From Enterobacteriaceae endosymbiont of Donacia bicoloricornis (GTDB lineage: Bacteria > Pseudomonadota > Gammaproteobacteria > Enterobacterales > Enterobacteriaceae), in NCBI RefSeq assembly GCF_012567955.1, contig NZ_CP046186.1, positions 431,215 through 440,669 of the forward strand: a stretch of 9,455 nucleotides of DNA, given 5' to 3'. Below, in pieces: positions 1-6,656 of this stretch. Numbering within the stretch: the stretch's first letter is position 1; every line of letters starts with the position of its first letter. The position numbers and the translations under genes are program-made. A model generated the notes under the pieces. It did not search any database, was not told the DNA's origin, and saw only the letters and a program-made list of their open reading frames with translations.

Positions 1-42
1 CTATTTATATATATTATTTAAAATAATAAAAAAGAAAAATAT

Positions 43-1773
43 ATGAATATAAAAAAACTTCTCTCAAAAAAAATTCATCAATCTATGATACAAGCAGGTA
101 TTCCAAAAAAATATAATGTTATTTTACGTTCATGTAAAATAAAAGAATTAGGACATTATCAAATTAATGGTATTATATCTGCAGCTATTGATTTAAATAT
201 CAATGTTAATGATTTAGCTATAAAAGTAGTAAAATATTTAAATTTAAAAAAAATAGTATCTAAAATTACAATATCTAAATTAGGATTTATTAATCTTTTT
301 ATTAAAAAAAAATGGTTATCAAAACAAATTAATTTATTAATTACTTCTAAGACACTTGGATTAACAAAAAAAATTGTATCAGAAAATATTGTTATTGATT
401 ATTCAAGTCCTAATATAGCTAAAGAAATGCATGTTGGTCATTTAAGATCTACAATTATAGGAGATTCTATTGTAAGAATTTTATCTTTTGTTGGGCATAA
501 TGTTATTAAATCTAATCATATTGGAGATTGGGGTACAAATTTTGGTATACTTATAGCTTTTTTAAAATTAAATAATAAAAAATTAAATTTATTACTTTCT
601 GATATAGAAAAATTATATAAACAAGCTCAAAAAAAATATATTGAAGATATAAATTTTGCAAAAAAGGCTAGATTATATGTAGTTAAATTACAGAATAAAG
701 ATCTTTCTTGTTTAAAAATATGGAAAAAAATAGTTGATATTACAATGGATTATAATTATCAATTATACAAGAAACTTGATATTAAATTAACATGTTTTGA
801 TACTATGGGAGAAAGTACATATAATAACATGTTATCAAACATAATTATAGATTTAAAAAAAAAAGGAATAGCTATTAATAATAATGGAACTATTATTATT
901 CCCATAGAAGGGATGAAAAATATAAAAGGGGGATTAATGGCAGTTATTATTCAAAAAAAAGACGGAGCTTATCTTTATGCTACAACTGATATTGCATGTA
1001 TTAAATATCGTTATGAAAAGTTTAAAGCAAATAGAATTATTTATTATGTTGATGCACGTCAAAATCAATATTTAAAACAAATTTTTCACATAGTAAAAAA
1101 AGCAAAATATGTATCTTCTAACGTAAAATTAGAACATCATATGTTTGGAATGATTTTGAATAATAAAAACAAACCTTTTAAAACAAGAGAAGGAAAAAAT
1201 ATAAAATTAAATGATTTAATTAATAAATCTATTTTAAAAGCTAAAAATATAATTCTTAAAAAAAATCCTTTTCTTAATAAGAATATGTTAGAAAATTTAT
1301 CTTATAAAATTGGTATTGGAGCAATAAAATATGCTGATTTATCTAAAAATAGAATAAATAATTATATTTTTAATTGGGATAAAATGTTATCTTTACATGG
1401 AAATACATCTTTATATATACAATATGCTTATGTCAGAGCTATATCTTTATTAAAAAAATCTAATGTTAATTTAAAAAATTTTTTAGATTTAGAAATTTGT
1501 TTTATAAATCATTATGAATTTGATCTTGCTATATCATTTTTAGACTTTGAAGAAATTATTTTAAAAATTGTTAATGAAGGCACTCCACATATATTATGTA
1601 ATTGGTTATATAAAATAACAGTATTATTTACTTCATTTTATGAAAATTGTAATATTTTGAATATAAATAATAAAATATTAAAAATTAGTAGATTAAAAAT
1701 AGTTTTTTTAACATCATTATTTTTAAAAAAAGGATTATATTTATTAGGGATAAAAACTATAAAAAAAATATAA
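43..1773 (+). CDS. argS: Arginyl-tRNA synthetase (ArgRS), class I
   Basis: Cytoplasmic enzyme that attaches arginine to tRNA-Arg using ATP. The 576-residue product is essentially the length of the E. coli enzyme (577) and aligns with it from the first residues (MNIKKLLSKK) to the last. The N-terminal tRNA D-loop-recognising domain covers about residues 1-110. The class I Rossmann catalytic domain follows, with the HIGH motif as HVGH at 130-133 inside the strongly conserved KEMHVGHLRST. ArgRS lacks a canonical KMSKS; the equivalent here is FKTREG at 379-384. The anticodon-binding helical domain is about 450-576 and includes NTSLYIQYAYVR. The ATG at 43 is the only sensible start and is preceded by a purine-rich AAAGAAAAA stretch but no clear Shine-Dalgarno site. 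It is followed by mnmA after 78 bases on the same strand. A run of ten A at 855-864 lies in frame. Family assignment is secure; the promoter lies outside the window or cannot be seen. Confidence 0.97.
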   Translation: MNIKKLLSKKIHQSMIQAGIPKKYNVILRSCKIKELGHYQINGIISAAIDLNINVNDLAIKVVKYLNLKKIVSKITISKLGFINLFIKKKWLSKQINLLITSKTLGLTKKIVSENIVIDYSSPNIAKEMHVGHLRSTIIGDSIVRILSFVGHNVIKSNHIGDWGTNFGILIAFLKLNNKKLNLLLSDIEKLYKQAQKKYIEDINFAKKARLYVVKLQNKDLSCLKIWKKIVDITMDYNYQLYKKLDIKLTCFDTMGESTYNNMLSNIIIDLKKKGIAINNNGTIIIPIEGMKNIKGGLMAVIIQKKDGAYLYATTDIACIKYRYEKFKANRIIYYVDARQNQYLKQIFHIVKKAKYVSSNVKLEHHMFGMILNNKNKPFKTREGKNIKLNDLINKSILKAKNIILKKNPFLNKNMLENLSYKIGIGAIKYADLSKNRINNYIFNWDKMLSLHGNTSLYIQYAYVRAISLLKKSNVNLKNFLDLEICFINHYEFDLAISFLDFEEIILKIVNEGTPHILCNWLYKITVLFTSFYENCNILNINNKILKISRLKIVFLTSLFLKKGLYLLGIKTIKKI

Positions 1774-1778
1774 AAAAT

Positions 1779-1813
1779 ATTAGTAATAAATATATTTTTA
1801 AAATATTATTAAT
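1779..1813 (+). other. AT-only hairpin after argS, possible weak terminator or processing site
   Basis: A ten-base-pair inverted repeat lies just after the argS stop: arms 1779-1788 and 1804-1813, with a 15-base loop. All pairs are A-U apart from one G-U. No uninterrupted U tract follows it, so it does not meet the usual picture of an intrinsic terminator. In DNA this A+T-rich such palindromes arise easily by chance. I list it because it is the only stem of this length in the argS-mnmA spacer. Confidence 0.2.
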
Positions 1814-1833
1814 TAAACTTATTTATATCAAAT

Positions 1834-1849
1834 TAATATTTTATAAAAT
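1834..1849 (+). promoter_or_regulatory. Shared 16-base motif before mnmA, with 12-base palindrome
   Basis: The sequence TAATATTTTATAAAAT ends two bases before the mnmA ATG and recurs exactly at 3037-3052 before potA. Its last 12 bases, ATTTTATAAAAT, are a perfect palindrome. It contains TATAAA, which resembles a -10 element, but no good -35 element sits 16-18 bases upstream, and a promoter here would leave almost no leader on the mRNA. It could equally be an operator-like site, a duplicated scrap or coincidence in A/T-only DNA. Confidence 0.25.
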
Positions 1850-1851
1850 TT

Positions 1852-2952
1852 ATGTTTAAAAAAAAAGTAATAATTGCAATGTCAGGAGGTATAGATTCTT
1901 CTTTCTCTGCATGGTTGTTAAAAAAACAAAATTATCAGGTAGAAGGATTATTTATGAAAAATTGGGAAGAAGATGATAAAGATAATACTTGTAATATTCA
2001 AAAAGATTTATATGATGCAGAAATAATTTGTAAAAAATTAAAAATTCCTCTACATAAAATTAATTTCTCATCTGAATATTGGGATTATGTTTTTAAGAAA
2101 TTTCTTTCTGAATATAAGAAGGGATATACACCAAATCCCGATATTTTATGTAATAAAATTATTAAATTTAAATATTTTATGAATTTTGCTATTAATAATT
2201 TAGGAGCTGATTTTATCAGTACAGGTCATTATGTTCGTTGTAAAAAAATAAAAAATAATTTTTTTTTATTAAGAGGAATTGATTCGAATAAAGATCAAAG
2301 TTATTTTTTATATACAATAAAAGAAAAACAATTAAAAAAAATTTTATTTCCTATTGGAGGATTAAAAAAAACAGAAGTAAGATATTTTGCAAAAAAACTT
2401 AAATTTATTAATGCTAATAAAAAAGATTCAACAGGAATTTGTTTTATAGGTGAAAAAAATTTTCCTAAATTTTTAAATAAATATATATCATCTCCATCAG
2501 GAGATATAGTTAATATTAATGGTAAAATTATAGGAAAACATAAAGGATTAATTCATTATACTATAGGACAAAGAAAAGGTATTGGTTTAGGGGGGTCTGT
2601 ATTATATGAAAAAAAACCATGGTATGTTTATAAAAAAAATATAAAAAAAAACTTGTTAACTACTATACAAGGTAGAAAAAATTTATATTTATATTCTATC
2701 GGTTTAATAGTAAAAAAAGTTAATTGGATAAATTATATACCAAAAAATATTAAAAATAAATATACAATTAAAACTAGATATCGACAAAAAGATGTAAAAT
2801 GCAAAATTATTTTTTTAGAAAATAATAGAATTAAAGTATATTTATATACTCCTATTTCTAGTATTACAAAAGGACAATCTGCTGTATTTTATAATGGTAA
2901 AATTTGTTTAGGAGGTGGAATTATTGAAAAAGGAATTCCATTAATTAACTAG
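1852..2952 (+). CDS. mnmA: tRNA-uridine(34) 2-sulfurtransferase MnmA
   Basis: Cytoplasmic enzyme that adenylates and then thiolates C2 of wobble uridine 34 in tRNAs for Lys, Glu and Gln, taking persulfide sulfur from the IscS/Tus relay or a shortened version of it. The 366-residue product matches E. coli MnmA (368) throughout. The N-terminal PP-loop ATP-pyrophosphatase motif SGGIDSS is at 11-17, followed by EGLFMKNWEEDD. The two catalytic cysteines are present: C100 in TPNPDILC and C197 in DSTGICFIG. SNKDQSYFLYT (145-155) and TRYRQKD in the C-terminal beta-barrel region are also conserved. The ATG at 1852 gives the expected distance to the PP-loop but has no recognisable ribosome site. The stop is TAG, the only TAG among the eight genes. 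In E. coli mnmA is followed by hflD and purB; here potA follows after 114 bases. MnmE, which modifies C5 of the same uridine, is encoded later in the window. Confidence 0.97.
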   Translation: MFKKKVIIAMSGGIDSSFSAWLLKKQNYQVEGLFMKNWEEDDKDNTCNIQKDLYDAEIICKKLKIPLHKINFSSEYWDYVFKKFLSEYKKGYTPNPDILCNKIIKFKYFMNFAINNLGADFISTGHYVRCKKIKNNFFLLRGIDSNKDQSYFLYTIKEKQLKKILFPIGGLKKTEVRYFAKKLKFINANKKDSTGICFIGEKNFPKFLNKYISSPSGDIVNINGKIIGKHKGLIHYTIGQRKGIGLGGSVLYEKKPWYVYKKNIKKNLLTTIQGRKNLYLYSIGLIVKKVNWINYIPKNIKNKYTIKTRYRQKDVKCKIIFLENNRIKVYLYTPISSITKGQSAVFYNGKICLGGGIIEKGIPLIN

Positions 2953-3036
2953 AATAAAATTTTTAATTCTATTAAAAATAAATTTAAATATTTATAGTTA
3001 TTTTTTAAAAATATAAATTAACAATTAAATAAAAAA

Positions 3037-3052
3037 TAATATTTTATAAAAT
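3037..3052 (+). promoter_or_regulatory. Shared 16-base motif before potA, with 12-base palindrome
   Basis: This is an exact second copy of TAATATTTTATAAAAT, seen also before mnmA, and it ends 14 bases before the potA ATG. TATAAA at 3045-3050 could serve as a -10 element. The best -35-like hexamer is TTAACA at 3018-3023, one base away from TTGACA, but the 21-base gap is longer than sigma-70 promoters normally use. The site falls in the 114-base spacer where intervening ancestral genes appear to have been lost, so a promoter for potABC is plausible but not demonstrated. Confidence 0.28.
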
Positions 3053-3066
3053 AGAGTATTATTATT

Positions 3067-4194
3067 ATGGAAAAAAAATCTTTAAAAAAGACATTAATTA
3101 AATTAATTAATATTAATAAATCTTTTACAAACAAACAAATTATTTATAATTTAAATTTAAATATAAATGATGGAGAATTTATTACTTTATTAGGTCCATC
3201 TGGTTCTGGGAAAACAACTATTATACGTTTAATAGCAGGTTTAGAGAAGGTAGATAGTGGTTTTATTTTTCTTAATGAAAAAGAAATAACACAACATCCA
3301 GCAGAAAAAAGGCAAATAAATACTGTTTTCCAAAATTATGCTTTATTTCCCCATATGTCTGTGTTTGATAATATAGCCTTTGGATTAAGAATGCAGAAAA
3401 AATCATATAAAGATATACTTAAAAAAGTTGAAAATATTTTAGATATAGTACAATTAAAAAAATTTATAAATAGAAAACCTCATGAATTATCTGGAGGCCA
3501 GCAACAAAGAGTTGCTATAGCAAGAGCTGTAATTAATAAACCTAGATTATTATTATTAGATGAACCATTATCAGCTTTAGATTATAGATTACGTAAAAAA
3601 ATGCAAAATGAATTAAAAGCATTACAAAGAAAATTAGGTATTACATTTATTTTAGTAACCCATAATCAAGAAGAAGCTTTAAGTATATCAGATCGTATTA
3701 TTTTATTACGAAATGGAATAATAGAACAAGACGGTTCACCAAGAGAAATATATGAAGAGCCTAAAAATTTATTTGTTGCTAACTTTATAGGTGATATAAA
3801 TATATTTGATGCTTTAATTTTAAAAAAATTTAATTCTAATCAAGTATTAGCTAATTTAGAAGGTTATATATGTAAAATAAAAGTTCCATTTTATATTACG
3901 GTTGGAGAAAAAATACATGTCTTATTAAGACCAGAAGATTTAAGAATTAAAGAAATTAATAATGAAACTAATTTAAATACAGGTTTGATTGGTTATATAA
4001 AAGAAAAAAATTATAAAGGGATGACTTTAGAATCTATATTAAAACTTAATAATGGTAAAATTATTGTTGTAAGTGAATTTTTTAATGAAAATGATCCTTA
4101 TGTTGATCATTCCTTAAATCAAAAAATGTTAATAAATTGGGTCGAAACATGGGAGGTTGTATTACCTTATGAAAAGGGTAATGGGATATTTTAA
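3067..4194 (+). CDS. potA: Spermidine/putrescine ABC importer ATP-binding subunit PotA
   Basis: ATPase that powers polyamine uptake through the PotB-PotC channel, on the cytoplasmic face of the inner membrane. The 375-residue product is close to E. coli PotA (378). All ABC motifs are intact: Walker A GPSGSGKT 43-50, Q-loop Q89 in [11 protein letters not shown], signature LSGGQQQR 141-148, Walker B LLLLDEP 161-167, D-loop SALD 169-172 and switch histidine H199. The C-terminal regulatory (TOBE-like) domain retains PotA-specific stretches such as [19 protein letters not shown] [10 protein letters not shown] and SEFFNENDP, which separates it from other ABC ATPases such as PotG. A weak AGAG lies 10 bases before the ATG. 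It overlaps potB, so translation is probably coupled. The Walker A middle residue is Ser where E. coli has Cys, a common variant. Identification as PotA is secure; substrate range is inferred from the family. Confidence 0.96.
   Translation: MEKKSLKKTLIKLININKSFTNKQIIYNLNLNINDGEFITLLGPSGSGKTTIIRLIAGLEKVDSGFIFLNEKEITQHPAEKRQINTVFQNYALFPHMSVFDNIAFGLRMQKKSYKDILKKVENILDIVQLKKFINRKPHELSGGQQQRVAIARAVINKPRLLLLDEPLSALDYRLRKKMQNELKALQRKLGITFILVTHNQEEALSISDRIILLRNGIIEQDGSPREIYEEPKNLFVANFIGDINIFDALILKKFNSNQVLANLEGYICKIKVPFYITVGEKIHVLLRPEDLRIKEINNETNLNTGLIGYIKEKNYKGMTLESILKLNNGKIIVVSEFFNENDPYVDHSLNQKMLINWVETWEVVLPYEKGNGIF
4151..4156 (+). promoter_or_regulatory. Purine-rich ribosome-binding sequence for potB inside potA
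   Basis: GGGAGG is the best Shine-Dalgarno match in the window. It is formed by the potA codons for Trp-Glu-Val near its C-terminus. It touches a TTG at 4157, which therefore cannot use it, and lies 12 bases before the ATG at 4169, which can, although the gap is longer than ideal. Because the codons are conserved in PotA, the match may be partly coincidental. Confidence 0.4.
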
Positions 4195-5035
4195 AAAAAT
4201 TATTATTTTTATAATTATTAGTTGGTTAATATTATTTATTTTATTACCTAATATAATTATAATTATAATTAGTTTTTTAAAAAAAGATAATTGTAATCTG
4301 ATTAAATTTAAATTTTCTTTTAATAATTATCTAAATTTATTAGATTTTTTATATATTAAAGTATTTATAAACTCTTTATTTATTTCATTTATCACTATGA
4401 TAATATGTCTTTTAATAGGGTATCCATTTGCATGGTGTCTAACAAAAATATCTGATAAAAAAAAATCTTTAATGTTATTTTTTTTATTTTTACCATTTTG
4501 GGTTAATTCATTAATCAGAATATATTGTCTTAAAATATTTTTAGGAATTAATGGATGGTTTAATAATATTTTAATATATCTAAAAATTATTAGTTCTCCT
4601 ATTCATATAATATATACTCCTACTGCTATAATAATAGGATTAGTATATATTTTATTACCTTTTATGATAGTACCAATCTATTCTAGTTTTGAAAAATTAG
4701 ATCAATTATGTATAGAAGCAGCTAAAGATTTAGGAGCACAATATTGGAAAATATTTTTTTATATAATAATACCTTTAACTACTTCAGGAATTATAGCAGG
4801 GTGTCTTCTAGTTTTTTTATCTAGTATGGGAATGTTTTATATTTCCGATTTAATGGGAGGAGCTAAAAATTTATTAATAGGAAATATTATTAAAAATCAA
4901 TTTTTAAATATTAGAGATTGGCCGTTAGGTGCTGCTACAAGTACAATAATAACATTATTCACAGGTATTTTATTAATTTTATATTTTAAAATTATTAAAT
5001 TTTTAAATAAAAAGGAATTTAAACAAAATGTTTAA
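4169..5035 (+). CDS. potB: Spermidine/putrescine ABC importer permease PotB
   Basis: Inner-membrane permease that forms the polyamine channel with PotC. From the ATG at 4169 the product has 288 residues, near the size of E. coli PotB, and aligns along its length. It is highly hydrophobic, with about six membrane segments. The first starts around residue 12 and runs into [14 protein letters not shown]. The cytoplasmic EAA loop that docks on PotA is EAAKDLGA, about residues 183-190, followed by IIIPL. PotB-typical stretches are [38 protein letters not shown] and [10 protein letters not shown]. Start choice: the frame is open back to a TTG at 4157, but that codon abuts GGGAGG and cannot be served by it. 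ATG 4169 gives an N-terminus of the right length and overlaps potA by 26 bases. ATG 4181 is a second possibility. The 3' end overlaps potC by 8 bases, indicating one transcript. Confidence 0.94.
   Translation: MKRVMGYFKKIIIFIIISWLILFILLPNIIIIIISFLKKDNCNLIKFKFSFNNYLNLLDFLYIKVFINSLFISFITMIICLLIGYPFAWCLTKISDKKKSLMLFFLFLPFWVNSLIRIYCLKIFLGINGWFNNILIYLKIISSPIHIIYTPTAIIIGLVYILLPFMIVPIYSSFEKLDQLCIEAAKDLGAQYWKIFFYIIIPLTTSGIIAGCLLVFLSSMGMFYISDLMGGAKNLLIGNIIKNQFLNIRDWPLGAATSTIITLFTGILLILYFKIIKFLNKKEFKQNV
5012..5016 (+). promoter_or_regulatory. Ribosome-binding site for potC inside potB
   Basis: AAGGA lies 11 bases before the potC ATG at 5028, within the last codons of potB. Together with the 8-base ATGTTTAA overlap it suggests that potC is translated by ribosomes finishing potB or by local re-initiation. 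Most other genes here have no visible Shine-Dalgarno sequence. Confidence 0.45.
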
Positions 5036-5828
5036 ATATTTATGTAGAATGATATTTCTATATTTAATTTATTTTTGCTTTTATATACCTATTATTTTAT
5101 TAATAATTAATTCTTTTAATTCATCACGTTTTGGTATGCTATGGCAAGGATTTACCATAAAATGGTATCAATTAATTATAAATAATACTTCTTTATTAAA
5201 AGTAACATATCATTCTTTACTTATCGCAATTATTACAGCAACTTTTACAACATTTTTTGGATTATTAACTGCATTATCATTATATCATTTTAATATGCAT
5301 ATTAAATCTTTTATAAATACTTTACTATTTATAGTAATTATTTCTCCTGATATTGTAATGGGTATTTCTTTATTATTATTATTTATTTTTTTAAATTTAT
5401 CTTTAGGTTTTTGGACTTTATTATTTGCACATATTACATTTTGTTTTCCTTATGTAGTAATTACAATTCATTCTAGATTACAAGATTTTGATAATCGAAT
5501 GATAGAAGCTGCAAAAGATTTAGGTGCTAATGAAATTATTATTTTAATAAAAATTATACTCCCCTTAATATCTCCTACTATTATTTCGAGTTGGTTATTA
5601 AGTTTTGCTTTATCTATGGATGATATAACAATATCAACTTTCGTTACAGGACCAGAATATGAAATACTACCCTTAAAAATTTATTCAATGTCTAAAATAG
5701 GTATTACTCCTGAAATTAATGTTTTAGCAACAATGTTAATAACTATTTCTTTATTTTTAGTAATATTAAGTAGAATAATTTTAGGAAAATATAAAACATA
5801 TAATCAAATTACATCTTTATTAGATTAA
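5028..5828 (+). CDS. potC: Spermidine/putrescine ABC importer permease PotC
   Basis: Second inner-membrane permease of the polyamine importer. The 266-residue product matches E. coli PotC (264) in length and across its whole sequence. About six membrane segments are visible, starting with LYLIYFCFYIPIILLIINSF. PotC-specific stretches include NSFNSSRFG (28-36), SPDIVMGISLLLLF, ITFCFPYVV, SMDDITIS and FVTGPEYEILPLKIYSM. The EAA loop contacting PotA is EAAKDLGA at 160-167, followed by IILPL at 176-180. The start overlaps the potB stop. In E. coli potD, the periplasmic binding protein, comes next; here the TAA is followed after 4 bases by the stop codon of mutM on the other strand, so potD is absent from this locus. 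Without PotD the importer would need a binding protein encoded elsewhere. Confidence 0.96.
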   Translation: MFKYLCRMIFLYLIYFCFYIPIILLIINSFNSSRFGMLWQGFTIKWYQLIINNTSLLKVTYHSLLIAIITATFTTFFGLLTALSLYHFNMHIKSFINTLLFIVIISPDIVMGISLLLLFIFLNLSLGFWTLLFAHITFCFPYVVITIHSRLQDFDNRMIEAAKDLGANEIIILIKIILPLISPTIISSWLLSFALSMDDITISTFVTGPEYEILPLKIYSMSKIGITPEINVLATMLITISLFLVILSRIILGKYKTYNQITSLLD

Positions 5829-5832
5829 TAAT

Positions 5833-6651
5833 TTATTTTTGACATTTATAACAAAAAAATGTACTTCGATTTCTTTGTGTTTTGCTGATAATTTGTTCTT
5901 TACATATTTTACATAATTTATTTTTTCTTCCGTATACAAAAAAATATTGAGTAAAATTTCCAATATTATTATTGGGTAATTTATAATTATTTATAGTAGA
6001 TCCACCATATTTTATTGATTTATATAAAATATATTTAATATTTTTAACTAAAATTGTAATTTCTTTTAAATTTAAAGTATGAGATATACGAAATGGAGAA
6101 ATTTTTGATAAAAATAAAGATTCATTTGCATATATATTTCCTATTCCAGTTACAATTTTATTATCCATTATCAATGTTTTGATATAAATATTTTTTTTTT
6201 TTGTAAATTCATATAAATATAAATTATTAAATTTATTTTTTAATGGTTCAGGTCCTAATTTTTTTAGAAATATATTTTTTTTATAATCTTTTGTTTCCCA
6301 TATCCAAAATCCAAATTTTCTTATATCGGTATATCTTAAAATAAAATTGTTATTTATAATTAAATCAATATGATCATGTTTATCATAAAAAATATTATTT
6401 TTATTATTAATAATAGATAATATTCCGGTCATACCTAAATGTATAATAATTGTATTTTTCAATAAAATTATTATAATATATCTACCTCTTCTTTTAATAT
6501 CTAGAATTTTCTTGTTTTTTATTTTAAAAATATTAATAGGAATAATATACTTTAATTTTTTAGTTCTAACTATAGAATAGTTAATTATTTTTCCTTTTAA
6601 AAAGGGTTTTATCATATTTTTAATTACTTCTACTTCAGGTAATTCAGGCAT
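5833..6651 (-). CDS. mutM: Formamidopyrimidine/8-oxoguanine DNA glycosylase MutM (Fpg)
   Basis: Base-excision repair enzyme that removes 8-oxoguanine and formamidopyrimidines and nicks the abasic site. The 272-residue product is close to E. coli Fpg (269). The N-terminus MPELPEVE supplies the catalytic Pro2 (Schiff base) and Glu3. HLGMTG carries the intercalating Met74; RYTDIRKFG carries the other two void-filling residues, Arg111 and Phe113. MDNKIVTGIGNIYANE is the helix-two-turn-helix region with Asn172. The C-terminal zinc finger is complete: C247-x2-C250-x16-C267-x2-C270, with Arg262 in its loop. Oddity: the position of E. coli Lys57 (RRAKYL) is Arg57 here (RRGRYI), by a codon AGA. A run of twelve A on the coding strand lies at codons 150-154. 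It starts 5 bases after mnmE, with no ribosome site, so it is probably cotranscribed with yidC-mnmE. In E. coli mutM lies away from mnmE, so this adjacency is derived. Confidence 0.96.
   Translation of the reverse strand: MPELPEVEVIKNMIKPFLKGKIINYSIVRTKKLKYIIPINIFKIKNKKILDIKRRGRYIIIILLKNTIIIHLGMTGILSIINNKNNIFYDKHDHIDLIINNNFILRYTDIRKFGFWIWETKDYKKNIFLKKLGPEPLKNKFNNLYLYEFTKKKNIYIKTLIMDNKIVTGIGNIYANESLFLSKISPFRISHTLNLKEITILVKNIKYILYKSIKYGGSTINNYKLPNNNIGNFTQYFFVYGRKNKLCKICKEQIISKTQRNRSTFFCYKCQK
6191..6202 (-). repeat. Twelve-base poly(A) tract inside mutM
   Basis: The plus strand shows twelve consecutive T, so the mutM coding strand reads twelve A within codons for Thr-Lys-Lys-Lys-Asn (residues 150-154). 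It is the longest homopolymer noticed in the window. Such tracts are prone to replication and RNA-polymerase slippage; the reading frame as given is intact. Confidence 0.9.
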
Positions 6652-6656
6652 AAATT

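Noticed and set aside
1..42. Promoter or leader regulation of argS.
   Set aside because: Only 42 A/T-rich bases are visible, with no convincing elements or structure.
2950..2971. Inverted repeat TAGAAT/ATTCTA at the mnmA stop as an intrinsic terminator.
   Set aside because: Only six pairs, mostly A-T, an inner mismatch, and it is followed by A-rich rather than T-rich sequence; easily a chance palindrome here.
3018..3050. A sigma-70 promoter formed by TTAACA and TATAAA before potA.
   Set aside because: The 21-base gap is outside the usual range and such hexamers are common in this base composition; kept only as a weak comment on the shared motif.
4157..4168. TTG at 4157 as the start of potB.
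   Set aside because: It directly touches the GGGAGG sequence, leaving no spacer, and two ATG codons follow within 24 bases, the first giving the expected N-terminal length.
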